NCBI RefSeq assembly: GCF_015354505.1
Contig: NZ_JACAFP010000014.1
Coordinates: 1-64,000 of the forward strand
Direction of reading: 5' to 3'
DNA from: Microbacterium sp. UFMG61
GTDB taxonomy: Bacteria > Actinomycetota > Actinomycetes > Actinomycetales > Microbacteriaceae
DNA length: 64,000 nucleotides
The translations under genes were made by a program, and so were the position numbers. Below, piece by piece: positions 52,220 through 62,353 of this stretch (within the stretch, counting starts at the first letter, position 1; each line of letters starts with the position of its first letter). The notes under the pieces were generated by a model, which worked only from the letters and a program-made list of their open reading frames with translations, searched no databases and was not told where the DNA came from.

Positions 52220-52950
52220 TCGGCCGGGCGCTGCGAGCGCAGGCGCGAAGCTTCTCGGGCGACATCGTCCTCTGCTGGGTATCCGTGGCATCGATCGCGA
52301 TGGCACTGTCGCTCGTCACGAGCATTCCTCCGGAGTTCGCGACGGCGGACGCCGCCGACCGGGAGGCCTTCGCCGCACCGTTCAGCGCCGTGACGGCGAT
52401 GTACGGCGCGGTTCTCGCGTCGGTGTACGGCTGCTTCCGCTACACCGTCGATCGACGAGATGGTGTCATCGCCCAACGGCTGATGCTTCAGCCCCGGTGG
52501 GCGACGCTCGTGGCGAGGCTGCCCGCAGCGGCACTCGGCGGGGCGATCGTCGCTCTCACCGGAGTGCTCGGCGGACATCTCGGGCTGGCTGTCGCGGTGG
52601 GCGGCGTCCCGGTGGAGTGGGGGTCCGTGTGGTCCTCGCTGGCACTCGGCGCCGCCGCCGGGGTATGGGGGGTGGGCGTCGGGATCATCGTGCAGGCGCA
52701 CCTCGTCGCCCTCTTCCTCGTGTCGGCCTCGATGGGGTCCGCGATCCTGGTCGCTGTCGTCTGGAAAGCCGGCGCCGTGTACCTGCCTCTTCTCGCGATG
52801 CTCGAGGCTCTCCGCTTCGACCTCGGGGCCCTCGGAGTCGCGCCCGAAGACACCCTCGACGGTGTCGCGGCCGCCCTGGTGGCTGTCGGCTGGTTGCTGG
52901 CCATCCTCGTCGCCGCCGGAGCCGTGTTCATGAGAAGGGACGTGCGGTAG
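52216..52950 (+). CDS. ABC-2 type membrane subunit 2 of the daptide transporter
   Basis: A 244-residue membrane protein with about six helices, starting IGRALRAQARSFSGDIVL and ending FMRRDVR. It has the same size and layout as the preceding subunit, implying a heterodimeric channel. It ends the operon; the next gene has its own start 50 bp downstream and an unrelated housekeeping function. No terminator is obvious. Confidence 0.84.
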   Translation: MIGRALRAQARSFSGDIVLCWVSVASIAMALSLVTSIPPEFATADAADREAFAAPFSAVTAMYGAVLASVYGCFRYTVDRRDGVIAQRLMLQPRWATLVARLPAAALGGAIVALTGVLGGHLGLAVAVGGVPVEWGSVWSSLALGAAAGVWGVGVGIIVQAHLVALFLVSASMGSAILVAVVWKAGAVYLPLLAMLEALRFDLGALGVAPEDTLDGVAAALVAVGWLLAILVAAGAVFMRRDVR

Positions 52951-52999
52951 TCGCACCGGAGGGGCCAGGCCCGACAGCCGGACCGCGTAAAATCGCGGG

Positions 53000-53893
53000 G
53001 TGGCAACCCCCAAGATCGTCCTCTTCTACGTCTTCACCCCGCTCGCCGACCCCGATGCGATCCGGGTGTGGCAGCGCGACCTCGGCGAGGCGCTCGGCCT
53101 GCGCGGCCGGCTGATCATCTCGAAGGACGGCGTGAACGGCACGCTCGGTGGCGACCTCCCCGCGCTCAAGAAGTGGGCGCGCTCCTTCCGCTCGTACGCG
53201 CCGTTCGCCGGCGCCGACATCAAATGGAGCGAGGGAACGGGGGTCGATGCCGACGGTCGCACCCTCGACTTCCCCAAGCTCAGCGTCAAGGTGCGCGATG
53301 AGATCGTGTCGTTCGGGGCTCCGGGCGAGCTGCGCGTCGACGAGAACGGCGTCGTCGGGGGCGGAACCAGACTCACCCCCGAGGCCCTGCATGAGCTCAT
53401 CGACGAGCGTGGCGACGACGTGGTGTTCTTCGACGGGCGCAATGCGCTCGAGGCCGAGATCGGCCGTTTCCGGGGCGCGGTGGTGCCCGACACCGAGACC
53501 ACCCGCGACTTCGTGCAGCTGCTCGACTCGGGTGCCTACGACGACCTCAAGGGCAAGCCCGTGGTCACATACTGCACGGGCGGCATCCGCTGCGAGGTGC
53601 TCTCGAGCCTCATGACCTCCCGCGGTTTCGGCGAGGTGTACCAGCTTGAGGGCGGCATCGTCCGTTACGGCGAGACCTACGGCGACGACGGCCTGTGGGA
53701 CGGCTCGCTCTATGTGTTCGACAAGCGCGGGTCCGTCGACTTCTCCGACCACACCGCGGTCATCGGCACGTGCGCGGGATGCGGTGTCGCGACCAAGCGC
53801 ACGGCGAACTGCCCCGACCTGTCGTGCCGCACCCAGTTCGTGGTGTGCGAATCGTGCGGTCAGGTGCCCTGCGACGCACACGCGGCCGCCTGA
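53000..53893 (+). CDS. trhO: tRNA uridine(34) hydroxylase TrhO (rhodanese-like)
   Basis: A 297-residue rhodanese-family protein of the TrhO/YceA type, which hydroxylates U34 of certain tRNAs. An N-terminal acylphosphatase-like domain ([37 protein letters not shown]) precedes the rhodanese domain, whose active loop [15 protein letters not shown] has Cys192 and Cys198. The C terminus is a Cys-rich probable zinc site ([20 protein letters not shown] onward). The start is GTG with little ribosome site, after a TAAAAT-like -10 (52988-52993), so it may be leaderless. Confidence 0.93.
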   Translation: MATPKIVLFYVFTPLADPDAIRVWQRDLGEALGLRGRLIISKDGVNGTLGGDLPALKKWARSFRSYAPFAGADIKWSEGTGVDADGRTLDFPKLSVKVRDEIVSFGAPGELRVDENGVVGGGTRLTPEALHELIDERGDDVVFFDGRNALEAEIGRFRGAVVPDTETTRDFVQLLDSGAYDDLKGKPVVTYCTGGIRCEVLSSLMTSRGFGEVYQLEGGIVRYGETYGDDGLWDGSLYVFDKRGSVDFSDHTAVIGTCAGCGVATKRTANCPDLSCRTQFVVCESCGQVPCDAHAAA

Positions 53894-53921
53894 GGTCGAG
53901 GTCCGCACCCGCCTCTGCAGC

Positions 53922-56177
53922 TCACGCGGCCAGCACGCCGTCGGAGCGCCGGGTCACGAACAGCGACCGAGGCACGACGAACGCGAGAACGCGCGTCCGC
54001 ACGTCGACGCTGTGTCGGAGCTGGCGGAGTACGGTGCTCAACGGCGCGTCCAGGTCGATGGCATCCCCCGCCCCGGCGCGAGCGTAGCTGGCACGCTCGA
54101 CGGCATCCGTCAGGGTGCGCATCGCGTCGACCTCCACTCCGTTGTCCCGCACGAGGTCATCGCCGCGCATGCGGGGACTCTCGGCGTCCGAGAGCGCGAC
54201 GCCGAGGTCGAGCATGGTCGCGCGCAGCTCGGCCCACGCCGACGCCGCATCACCGCTCCGCGCCCGACCACGGCGCACGGCTCCCGTCGCGAGACGGATC
54301 GCGGCGGGGAGGAACAACAGCACGAGGATGCCGAGTGTGACGAGCACGACCGGGGTCGGGTCGAGCTGCCGCAGTTCGCCGGTCGTGCCGGCGTTGTCGC
54401 CCGCATCGCCGCGGTCGACCTCGGGGGCCGTGGTCTGCTCGGTGCTCGGCGCACTGGTCGGAGCGGGGGCGGTCGTGCCGGTGCTGCCGCCCCCGGTCGT
54501 CGTGCCCGCTGCGAAGGCGGTCGGCACGCCCAGCGAGGCCGTCGGCTCGAAGGGCACCCAGCCGACGCCGGGGAAGAGGACCTCGGGCCACGAGTGCAGC
54601 TGATCGCTGGAGACCGAGTACACCGACTCGTCTCCACGCCTCGTGTCGGTGAGCGAGCCCGGCAGGTAGCCGACCACGATGCGCACGTCCATGCCGAGGC
54701 TCTCGGACATGAGCGCGAACGCCCCGGCGAAGTGGATGCAGTACCCCGAGCGCACCTCGAGGAAGCGTGCGACCGCATCTGCGCCGGTGCCGTCGAAGCC
54801 CTCGTCGACGGGGGTCTCGAGCGAGTAGCTGAACTGACCGCGGAACCACGACTGCAGGGCGACCAGGCGGTCGTAGTCGTTCGTCTCGTCGGCTGTCACC
54901 TCCTGAGCTGTGGCGGCGATCACATCGGGCAGCTCGACCGGCTCGACGTCGGGATCGACGACCGGTTCGGCGGCGGGGATGGCCCTGATCTGCTCGAGCG
55001 TCGGGATGACGCGGGTCGATCGCACCGTGTAGTCGTTGCCCACGGCATCCGCGGTGCGGGAGGCCAGCGTGCGGTTCTCGGGGCTCACGCGCCAGGCCGC
55101 GGGGACTCCCTGGATGCTGGTGGCGGGGTAGGGCACGGGCAGCCACGAGCTCGACATCCGGATGACGCGGATGGAGGTGTTCTGCTCCTTCGTCGCGATG
55201 TCCGGACTCCACTCATCGGGTCCGAAGCCCTCGCTCTGCGCCTGGAGGTCGCCGCGGTCGGGCTCCCAGACGCGTCCGTCGAATTGCGACAGCGTGGTGA
55301 GGCGCAGATAGGGCGCGGTCTCTGCCGTGGTCGCCAGCGTGAGCACCTCGACGGGGTTCGGCTGACGAAGGTCGTCACCGAGGCGCAGTGACGCATCGAC
55401 GCTGACGCCCACGCCGGTGCCGGCGATGCCCGTGCCGAGCGGCAGGGCCGGGGCGATCAGGACGGTGGACGCGAGGGCGGCGACACCGACACCGGCGGCC
55501 AGCGCGGTCGAGGTGCGCCGCGGGCTCTCGGGATTCTGTACGGCGGTGTACCGGAGCAGCAGGAGCACCAGCAGTCCGAGCGCCACGAACCATACGACGT
55601 TCGCGTCGCCGAGCGTGGCGATCATCGGCGTCGCGCCGACGGCGGCGGTGAGCAACGACGCGACGACCGCACCGCGCTGCGCGACCAGGGCATCGAGCAC
55701 GATCGCGACGAACGCGAAACCCAGGCCCATCACGGCGGCGAGGCCCGGTGAAGGCTCGAGAGGGGCGACCCCGTGCACGACCTCATCCCAGGCGGAGACG
55801 GCGAGCCCCTGGAAGGCGATCAGGGTCCTCTCGGTCGGGATCACGCCGAACAGCGCGGTGCCACCCGCGACGAGCAGTGTCAGGGCTCCACAGGCCACGA
55901 CGATCTGCACACCCATGGTCGCGAGGTCTCGCTGCCACGCCCGACGGCGACGCAGGACGGTGCGCACGATCATGCCCGTCAGCGCCGTGACGACGATCAT
56001 CAGCAGCACGGTGGCCGACCACGTTCCGGGTGCGATCACCGAGGTGTACGGCCACATCGCGACGAGCGCGGCAGCCGCGGCGAGCACCGAGGGCACGATG
56101 ACGCTCGGTGGCAGGTCGTGCTCGCGGTGCCAGGCGGGTGGAGTCGGGCGCGGGGCGGTGGTCTCAGCCTTGAACAT
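53922..56177 (-). CDS. Transglutaminase-like membrane protein (DUF3488/TgpA type)
   Basis: A 751-residue membrane protein. About eight helices in the first 270 residues are followed by an extracellular transglutaminase-like domain with Cys in VRSGYCIHFAGAFALMSESL, His in SDQLHSWPEVLFPG and a following acidic residue. A Thr/Gly-rich linker leads to a last helix (VLVTLGILVLLFLPAAIRL) and a cytoplasmic DUF4129-like tail. It is encoded after a MoxR ATPase and a DUF58 protein with overlapping frames, a conserved trio of unknown but envelope-related role. ATG 56177 lies 14 bases inside the end of the DUF58 gene. Confidence 0.9.
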   Translation of the reverse strand: MFKAETTAPRPTPPAWHREHDLPPSVIVPSVLAAAAALVAMWPYTSVIAPGTWSATVLLMIVVTALTGMIVRTVLRRRRAWQRDLATMGVQIVVACGALTLLVAGGTALFGVIPTERTLIAFQGLAVSAWDEVVHGVAPLEPSPGLAAVMGLGFAFVAIVLDALVAQRGAVVASLLTAAVGATPMIATLGDANVVWFVALGLLVLLLLRYTAVQNPESPRRTSTALAAGVGVAALASTVLIAPALPLGTGIAGTGVGVSVDASLRLGDDLRQPNPVEVLTLATTAETAPYLRLTTLSQFDGRVWEPDRGDLQAQSEGFGPDEWSPDIATKEQNTSIRVIRMSSSWLPVPYPATSIQGVPAAWRVSPENRTLASRTADAVGNDYTVRSTRVIPTLEQIRAIPAAEPVVDPDVEPVELPDVIAATAQEVTADETNDYDRLVALQSWFRGQFSYSLETPVDEGFDGTGADAVARFLEVRSGYCIHFAGAFALMSESLGMDVRIVVGYLPGSLTDTRRGDESVYSVSSDQLHSWPEVLFPGVGWVPFEPTASLGVPTAFAAGTTTGGGSTGTTAPAPTSAPSTEQTTAPEVDRGDAGDNAGTTGELRQLDPTPVVLVTLGILVLLFLPAAIRLATGAVRRGRARSGDAASAWAELRATMLDLGVALSDAESPRMRGDDLVRDNGVEVDAMRTLTDAVERASYARAGAGDAIDLDAPLSTVLRQLRHSVDVRTRVLAFVVPRSLFVTRRSDGVLAA

Positions 56178-57378
56178 CGGCGTCCCCCCGCCGGTCGGCC
56201 GTCGACATCGTCTGCCGCTCGGGGAGAACGTCCTCCCACGCCTCGGCGATGTCCTCTCCCAGCGCGGCGAATCGCCACCCCCGCTGTGTGGCGGCGGTCT
56301 CCGCGCCGTCCTTCGGTGCGGTCGCGAAGAGCATCGGTGCCGCCGCCCCGAACGGTCGGAGCAGCGCGGCATCCTCCTCGTCGATCTCGCCCGTGATGTA
56401 CACGAGGGGTCCGGGAGGTGTGCCGCCGACCAGAGAGGCGAGATCGCGGGAGTCGCCTCTCGGCGACACCAGGGCGAGCGCGACGAGCAGTCCGTCACGA
56501 TCGTCCTCATGTCCGCGCAGAGTGCCCAGCAGCACCCCGGCGCTGTCGATCACGTCGACGCCGTAGCCCTCCTGCATGAGGTGCACGGCGGCCGAGGCGC
56601 ACAGCGACACGGCGGTCTCGAAAGCGGGGTCGACCTCGGTGCCGCTCGCCGCCCATCGCGCGGCGCTGCGATCGAGCACGACGAGAGCGTCGGGGCTCGA
56701 CTCCTCCTCTTCCTGTCGCACCATGAGCTGCCCGCGATGCGCGGTCGCTCGCCAGTGGATGCGTCGCATCGAGTCGCCCGAGATGTATCGCCGCGGCGAC
56801 AGATTGTCGCTGCCCTGACCGAGCCTGCTCGACGACGTCTGCGCGGTGCCGCCGGCGGCACCGACCCGCACCGTCAGCGGCGCGAGCGTGAACACCTCGG
56901 GCACCACGGTCACGGTTCGCGTCTCGCCGAACTCCTGTTCGCGCTGCGCCAGCCCGAACGGATCCACGGTGCGCAGCACGAGAGGGCCGACCGGCCAGAC
57001 GCCTCGTCTCACGCCGGTGATGAGATAGCTCAGCCGTCCGGTCTCGGAGGGGTATTCGCCGGCGGCGTCGCCGGTGACGGCGTCGGGGAGCACATCGCGC
57101 CACAGTCCGCGCGGCATCCGCAGAGCGCGCAGCGAGAATCGCAGCGTGACCCGAGAGGTCTCGGACACGGTGATCAGATCGGTCGAGACCTGGCGAGTCA
57201 CGGTGCCCGACCGGCGAGGCAGCACCACGACGAGGATCGACAGGGCGGTGACCGCGAGCAGCAGGATGCCGACGTACAGCAGGATGGCCGCACCGAGCAG
57301 GTTCGCGGCGATCACGCAGCCGAGTCCGGCGAGAAGCGCACCCGTGCCCCGGAGGGTGAGAGTCCGACGGCGACGCAT
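56164..57378 (-). CDS. DUF58 domain protein (vWA-like)
   Basis: A 404-residue membrane-attached protein. Two N-terminal helices (about residues 9-50) precede a beta-rich region and the DUF58 hallmark DNLSPRRYISGDSMRRIHWR, then ATAHRGQLMVRQEEEE and DALVVLDRSA, a MIDAS-like strand. It is the middle member of the moxR-DUF58-transglutaminase operon; such proteins are thought to be clients or metal-dependent partners of MoxR ATPases. It begins 14 bases after the moxR stop. Confidence 0.9.
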   Translation of the reverse strand: MRRRRTLTLRGTGALLAGLGCVIAANLLGAAILLYVGILLLAVTALSILVVVLPRRSGTVTRQVSTDLITVSETSRVTLRFSLRALRMPRGLWRDVLPDAVTGDAAGEYPSETGRLSYLITGVRRGVWPVGPLVLRTVDPFGLAQREQEFGETRTVTVVPEVFTLAPLTVRVGAAGGTAQTSSSRLGQGSDNLSPRRYISGDSMRRIHWRATAHRGQLMVRQEEEESSPDALVVLDRSAARWAASGTEVDPAFETAVSLCASAAVHLMQEGYGVDVIDSAGVLLGTLRGHEDDRDGLLVALALVSPRGDSRDLASLVGGTPPGPLVYITGEIDEEDAALLRPFGAAAPMLFATAPKDGAETAATQRGWRFAALGEDIAEAWEDVLPERQTMSTADRRGDADVQG

Positions 57379-57392
57379 GGGGGAGGAGGGTG

Positions 57393-58382
<990 letters not shown>

Positions 58383-58479
58383 GCGTTCCCTCTCACGTGG
58401 GCGCTGCGGTGCGCGTGAACCGATCGTATCGCCGCTGCCTGCGGATGGGGTGACAACGGAATGAACGCACGGCGGTCTC

Positions 58480-58584
58480 CACCCCAGACCCGGGCTCGAG
58501 GCGCTCGAGCACCTCGGACTGGTACGTGCGCAGGGTGCCGGAGAAGCGCCAGGTCGACAGGGGAGCGGCGGTGGCGGAGTCCAT
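58480..58584 (-). pseudogene. Probable remnant of a DEAD/DEAH helicase 5' end
   Basis: The minus-strand frame opens with ATG 58584 and reads PLSTWRFSGTLRTYQSEVLE, which looks like the extreme N terminus of superfamily II helicases that begin with an (L)R-x-Y-Q motif just before the P-loop. Similarity breaks off after about 30 residues; the frame runs on as Arg-rich sequence to 58393 with no P-loop. It probably marks a deleted gene between moxR and the SRP RNA. A short real peptide cannot be ruled out. Confidence 0.4.
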
Positions 58585-58635
58585 GACCTGCCCAGTCTGT
58601 CAAAGAGAGGGTGCGGAGATCGGCTAGACTGTTCT

Positions 58636-58735
58636 CGGCTCTCCGCGTGGCGGCATCCAGGCCAATTCCCCCAGGGCGGAGACGCAGCAAGGGTAACCGG
58701 GCTCTGCTGGGTGCGCGGAGAGTCACTTTCTTTTT
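58636..58735 (+). ncRNA. ffs: Signal recognition particle RNA, small bacterial type (4.5S)
   Basis: A roughly 90-base hairpin RNA. The ends GGCTCTCCGCG (58637-58647) and CGCGGAGAGTC (58714-58724) pair, and the middle carries the conserved SRP features: CCAGGCC, then CCCCCAGGGCGGAGACGCAG and CAAGGGTAACCGGG. A T-rich stretch TTTCTTTTT ends it. A -10-like TAGACT lies at 58625-58630. It binds Ffh for cotranslational membrane targeting. Confidence 0.93.
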
Positions 58736-58809
58736 CGGCCCACTCCACGGGGCCGATCCCGTCGAGCCGCTGTCAGCGTCCTCCGGGTCAGTCCTGCCAG
58801 GATCGTGAT

Positions 58810-59421
58810 GTGACCAGGCCCGACATGATCAGCCCCGCCGGTTCTCCGCGCGAGAGTGCTCTCGGACGCTTCGCCTCGCCGGTGCTTCTGCTCGCCGCGA
58901 TGTGGGTGGTGCAGCTCGTGGATGCGATCCTTCCGCTGTCGTTCACCGGCTTCGGGATCCGCTCGTGGGACCTGTCCGGGCTTCCCGGCATCGTCGTCTC
59001 GCCGCTTCTGCACGCGAGCTGGGCGCATCTGATCGCCAACTCCGTGCCGTTCCTCGTGCTCGGCTGCCTCGTGGCGGTCGAAGGCGCCAGACGGTTCTGG
59101 GCGGTGACCGCGTTCTCGGCGGTGATCGGCGGCCTCGGCACGTGGATCGTCAACGCTCCCGGTGCGCTGACCGTCGGAGCGTCAGGACTCGTGTTCGGGT
59201 ACTTCGGCTACACCGTGATGCGGGTGTTCGCGCCCGGTCGCGTCTCGCACCGCATCCTCTACGCGGTGATCGCGCTGATCGTGATCGGCCTCTACGGCGG
59301 CTCGATGCTCGCGGGAGTCGTGGGCGTGCGCGAGGGCATCTCGTGGCAGGCGCACCTGTTCGGTGCGATCGGCGGCGGTCTCGCGGCCTTCGCCGGTCGG
59401 ACATCGGCTCGACGCGCATGA
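58810..59421 (+). CDS. Rhomboid-family intramembrane serine protease
   Basis: A 203-residue membrane protein with six helices. Rhomboid features are the HASWAHLIANSVPFLVLG block (His/Asn of the oxyanion hole), the nucleophile motif TVGASGLVFGYFGY (G-A-S-G) and the partner His in SWQAHLFGAIGGGLAAF. The GTG at 58810 is used as start; ATG 58825 is an alternative five codons later. It follows the SRP RNA by 75 bases. Substrates unknown. Confidence 0.9.
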   Translation: MTRPDMISPAGSPRESALGRFASPVLLLAAMWVVQLVDAILPLSFTGFGIRSWDLSGLPGIVVSPLLHASWAHLIANSVPFLVLGCLVAVEGARRFWAVTAFSAVIGGLGTWIVNAPGALTVGASGLVFGYFGYTVMRVFAPGRVSHRILYAVIALIVIGLYGGSMLAGVVGVREGISWQAHLFGAIGGGLAAFAGRTSARRA

Positions 59422-59434
59422 GGATCGCGTCACG

Positions 59435-60142
59435 GTGAGTCCGAGAGCCGGCACCACGAAGAAACGAGCACCGTCGCGTTCGAAGTCGCGGTCGGCCGTG
59501 CGTCGCCGCGCCCGCCCGGCCGCTCGCCGTCGGGTGTCGCCGCGTCGTCGCGCGCAGCGGCGGCTGCAGCGCCGGCGGATGCTGCGCCGCCTGGCGATCT
59601 CCGCCGCCGTGGTGCTCCTGGTCGCCGGGGCCGCGGCGGTGGCGATCCCGCTGAGTCTGGCCCACGAGCCGCCTGTGGCGATCTGCCTGAGCGAGCCCGC
59701 GACCTTCCCCCAGGCGGGGATCGCGGGGTGGGAGGGCGAGCAGCTCGAGAACGCCGCGACGATCATGCAGACGGCATCCGCCCTCGGGTTCGGCCGCGAT
59801 GGGCAGATCCTCGGGGTCATGACCGCGATGGGCGAGAGCAGCCTGCGCAACATCGACTACGGCGACTGGGAGACCAGCGGATTCACGAACCCCGACGGCA
59901 GCCGGACGACGAGCATCGGCCTCTTCCAGCAGCAGGAGTGGTGGGGCAGCGTCGAGCAGCGGATGGACCCGGCGACCGCCGCGACCCTGTTCTACGAGCG
60001 GCTCGCGCGCGTGCCGGACTGGCAGGCACTCGAACCCTCGCTCGCGATCCATCGGGTGCAGATCAATCTCGACCCGACCTACTACACGCGGTATCAGGCC
60101 GACGCGATCGCCGTCGTCGACGCGCTCTCGGCACCCTGCTGA
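59435..60142 (+). CDS. Exported lysozyme/transglycosylase-like protein
   Basis: A 235-residue protein with a very basic N terminus (over twenty Arg/Lys in 50 residues), one transmembrane or uncleaved signal helix (LAISAAVVLLVAGAAAVAIP), and an external domain. That domain contains MTAMGESSLRNIDYGDWE and TTSIGLFQQQEWWG, reminiscent of the catalytic Glu and second motif of lytic transglycosylases. Peptidoglycan cleavage is therefore plausible, with Glu in GESSL as catalyst. The GTG start is 14 bases after the rhomboid stop; earlier in-frame starts lie inside that gene. Confidence 0.7.
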   Translation: MSPRAGTTKKRAPSRSKSRSAVRRRARPAARRRVSPRRRAQRRLQRRRMLRRLAISAAVVLLVAGAAAVAIPLSLAHEPPVAICLSEPATFPQAGIAGWEGEQLENAATIMQTASALGFGRDGQILGVMTAMGESSLRNIDYGDWETSGFTNPDGSRTTSIGLFQQQEWWGSVEQRMDPATAATLFYERLARVPDWQALEPSLAIHRVQINLDPTYYTRYQADAIAVVDALSAPC

Positions 60143-60229
60143 TCGTCACGACGCCGATCGTCGCGTCGCTGCGATTCTCACGGCGGGAGACCCAGCGGAT
60201 CCATGGTGAGGTGCACCTAAGCTGGGGGC

Positions 60230-62353
60230 GTGGCGCAGAGCATCTACATCACCTCGGCCGAAGGCCATACCGGAAAGTCCACGATCGCCCTCGGCGTCCT
60301 GGACGCGCTGATGCGGGTCACCCCGCGGGTCGGCGTGTTCCGACCGATCGCGCGCTCGGTGACCGAGCGCGACGAGGTGCTCGAGCTCCTGCTCGCGCAT
60401 GACGGCGTGCAGCTCGACTACGACGACTGCATCGGTGTGACCTACGACGACGTGCGCGACGACCCCGATCGGGCGCTGTCGACCATCGTCGCCCGATTCA
60501 AGGCCGTCGAGGCCCAGTGCGATGCGGTCGTGATCATCGGCAGCGACTACACCGATGTCGCCAGCCCCGCCGAACTCGGCTACAACGCCCGTATCGCGGC
60601 GAACCTGGCGGCACCCGTGCTGCTGGTGCTCAGCGGTCGCGACCAGCAGCGACAGGCCGAGCAGCTCGGCACGACGACCGCGCGCTCGGCAGCGGCGGTC
60701 GGTCAGATCGGCGCCCTGGCGCTCGCCGAGCTCGAAGCCGAGCGGGCCGAGCTGTTCGCGGTCGTCGTGAACCGCGCCGACCCCGAGGCGCTCACCGACA
60801 TTGAGGCGGCGGTGACCGCGGTGCGTCCCGCGCGCAGCACTCCCGTCTGGGCCATGCCCGAGGATCGCACCCTCGTCGCGCCGTCGATCCGCGGCATCCT
60901 CGCGGCGGTCGAGGGGCGATTGATCAAGGGCGACCCCGACCGCCTCGCACGCGAGGCCCTGACGATCGTGGTGGCCGGCATGTCGATGGTCAACGTCCTG
61001 CCGCGGCTGACCGAAGAGGCGGTCGTGGTGATCCCCGCCGACCGCACCGAGGTGCTGCTCGCCACGCTGCTCGCCGATGCCTCCGGCACCTTCCCGCGGG
61101 TCGCCGGCATCATCCTGAACGGACCGTTCCCGTTGCCGGAGCCCATCGTGCAGCTGCTCGACGGCTTCCCCTCGACCGTGCCGATCATCGCGACCGACCT
61201 CGGCACCTACGACACCGCGGTGCGGGTCATGGGCGCACGCGGGCGCATCTCGCCCGAGTCGCGCACCCGCTACGACCGCGCGCTCGGGCTGTTCCAGACG
61301 CACGTCGACATCGCCGAGCTCACCACCCAGCTCGGGCTCGCCGAGTCGCGCGTGGTGACTCCGCTGATGTTCGAGTACGGCCTGATCGAGCGGGCCCGAG
61401 CCGACCGCCGCCGCATCGTGCTTCCCGAGGGCGACGACGACCGCATCCTGCGCGCCGCCGCGACACTGCTGGCGCGCGAGGTCGCCGACCTCACGATCCT
61501 CGGCGACGAGACCGCCGTCCGGGCCCGGGCCGTCGAGCTGGGCGTCGACATCGCCGCCGCGCAGGTGATCAGCCCCACCGATCCCGAGCTCGTCGAGCGC
61601 TTCGCGACCGAGTACGCACGGCTGCGCGCGCACAAGGGCATCACGGTCGCGCAGGCTGCCGACACCGTGACCGACGTGTCGTACTTCGGCACGATGATGG
61701 TGCACCTCGGTCTCGCCGACGGCATGGTCTCGGGAGCCGCGCACACCACGGCGCACACGATCCGTCCGTCGTTCGAGATCATCAAGACCAAGCCGGGCGT
61801 GACCGTCGTCTCGAGCGTGTTCCTGATGGCCCTCGCCGACCGGGTGCTCGTGTACGGCGATTGCGCCGTGATCCCTGACCCGACCAGCGAGCAGCTCGCC
61901 GACATCGCGATCTCGTCGGCGGCGACCGCCCGTCAGTTCGGCATCGAGCCGCGCATCGCGATGCTGTCGTACTCGACGGGGGAGTCGGGGTCGGGCGCCG
62001 ATGTCGACAAGGTGCGTGCCGCGACAGCCCTCGTGCACGAGCGGGCTCCCGAGCTGCTCGTCGAGGGGCCCATCCAGTACGACGCCGCGGCCGACGCCGC
62101 CGTCGCGAAGGCGAAGCTGCCCGACTCGGCGGTCGCGGGGCGCGCCACGGTCTTCGTCTTCCCCGATCTCAACACGGGCAACAACACCTACAAGGCGGTG
62201 CAGCGCTCCGCCGGCGCCGTCGCGATCGGCCCGGTGCTGCAGGGCCTCAACAAGCCGATCAACGATCTGTCGCGCGGTGCGCTGGTCGACGACATCGTGA
62301 ACACCGTCGCGATCACCGCGATCCAGGCCCAGGCGGAAGGGACGGCATCGTGA
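60230..62353 (+). CDS. pta: Phosphate acetyltransferase
   Basis: A 707-residue long-form Pta, interconverting acetyl-CoA and acetyl phosphate. The N-terminal third is a P-loop-like domain (ITSAEGHTGKSTIALGVLDA), a DRTGG domain follows, and the C-terminal 320 residues hold the catalytic domain, starting RIVLPEGDDDRILRAAATLL and including FVFPDLNTGNNTYKAVQ. Length matches E. coli Pta (714). GTG start. It overlaps ackA by four bases, the usual operon. Confidence 0.95.
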   Translation: MAQSIYITSAEGHTGKSTIALGVLDALMRVTPRVGVFRPIARSVTERDEVLELLLAHDGVQLDYDDCIGVTYDDVRDDPDRALSTIVARFKAVEAQCDAVVIIGSDYTDVASPAELGYNARIAANLAAPVLLVLSGRDQQRQAEQLGTTTARSAAAVGQIGALALAELEAERAELFAVVVNRADPEALTDIEAAVTAVRPARSTPVWAMPEDRTLVAPSIRGILAAVEGRLIKGDPDRLAREALTIVVAGMSMVNVLPRLTEEAVVVIPADRTEVLLATLLADASGTFPRVAGIILNGPFPLPEPIVQLLDGFPSTVPIIATDLGTYDTAVRVMGARGRISPESRTRYDRALGLFQTHVDIAELTTQLGLAESRVVTPLMFEYGLIERARADRRRIVLPEGDDDRILRAAATLLAREVADLTILGDETAVRARAVELGVDIAAAQVISPTDPELVERFATEYARLRAHKGITVAQAADTVTDVSYFGTMMVHLGLADGMVSGAAHTTAHTIRPSFEIIKTKPGVTVVSSVFLMALADRVLVYGDCAVIPDPTSEQLADIAISSAATARQFGIEPRIAMLSYSTGESGSGADVDKVRAATALVHERAPELLVEGPIQYDAAADAAVAKAKLPDSAVAGRATVFVFPDLNTGNNTYKAVQRSAGAVAIGPVLQGLNKPINDLSRGALVDDIVNTVAITAIQAQAEGTAS

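Noticed and set aside
60146..62038. 630-codon minus-strand frame across pta
   Set aside because: Composition is low-complexity and the + strand carries intact Pta domains and operon overlap.
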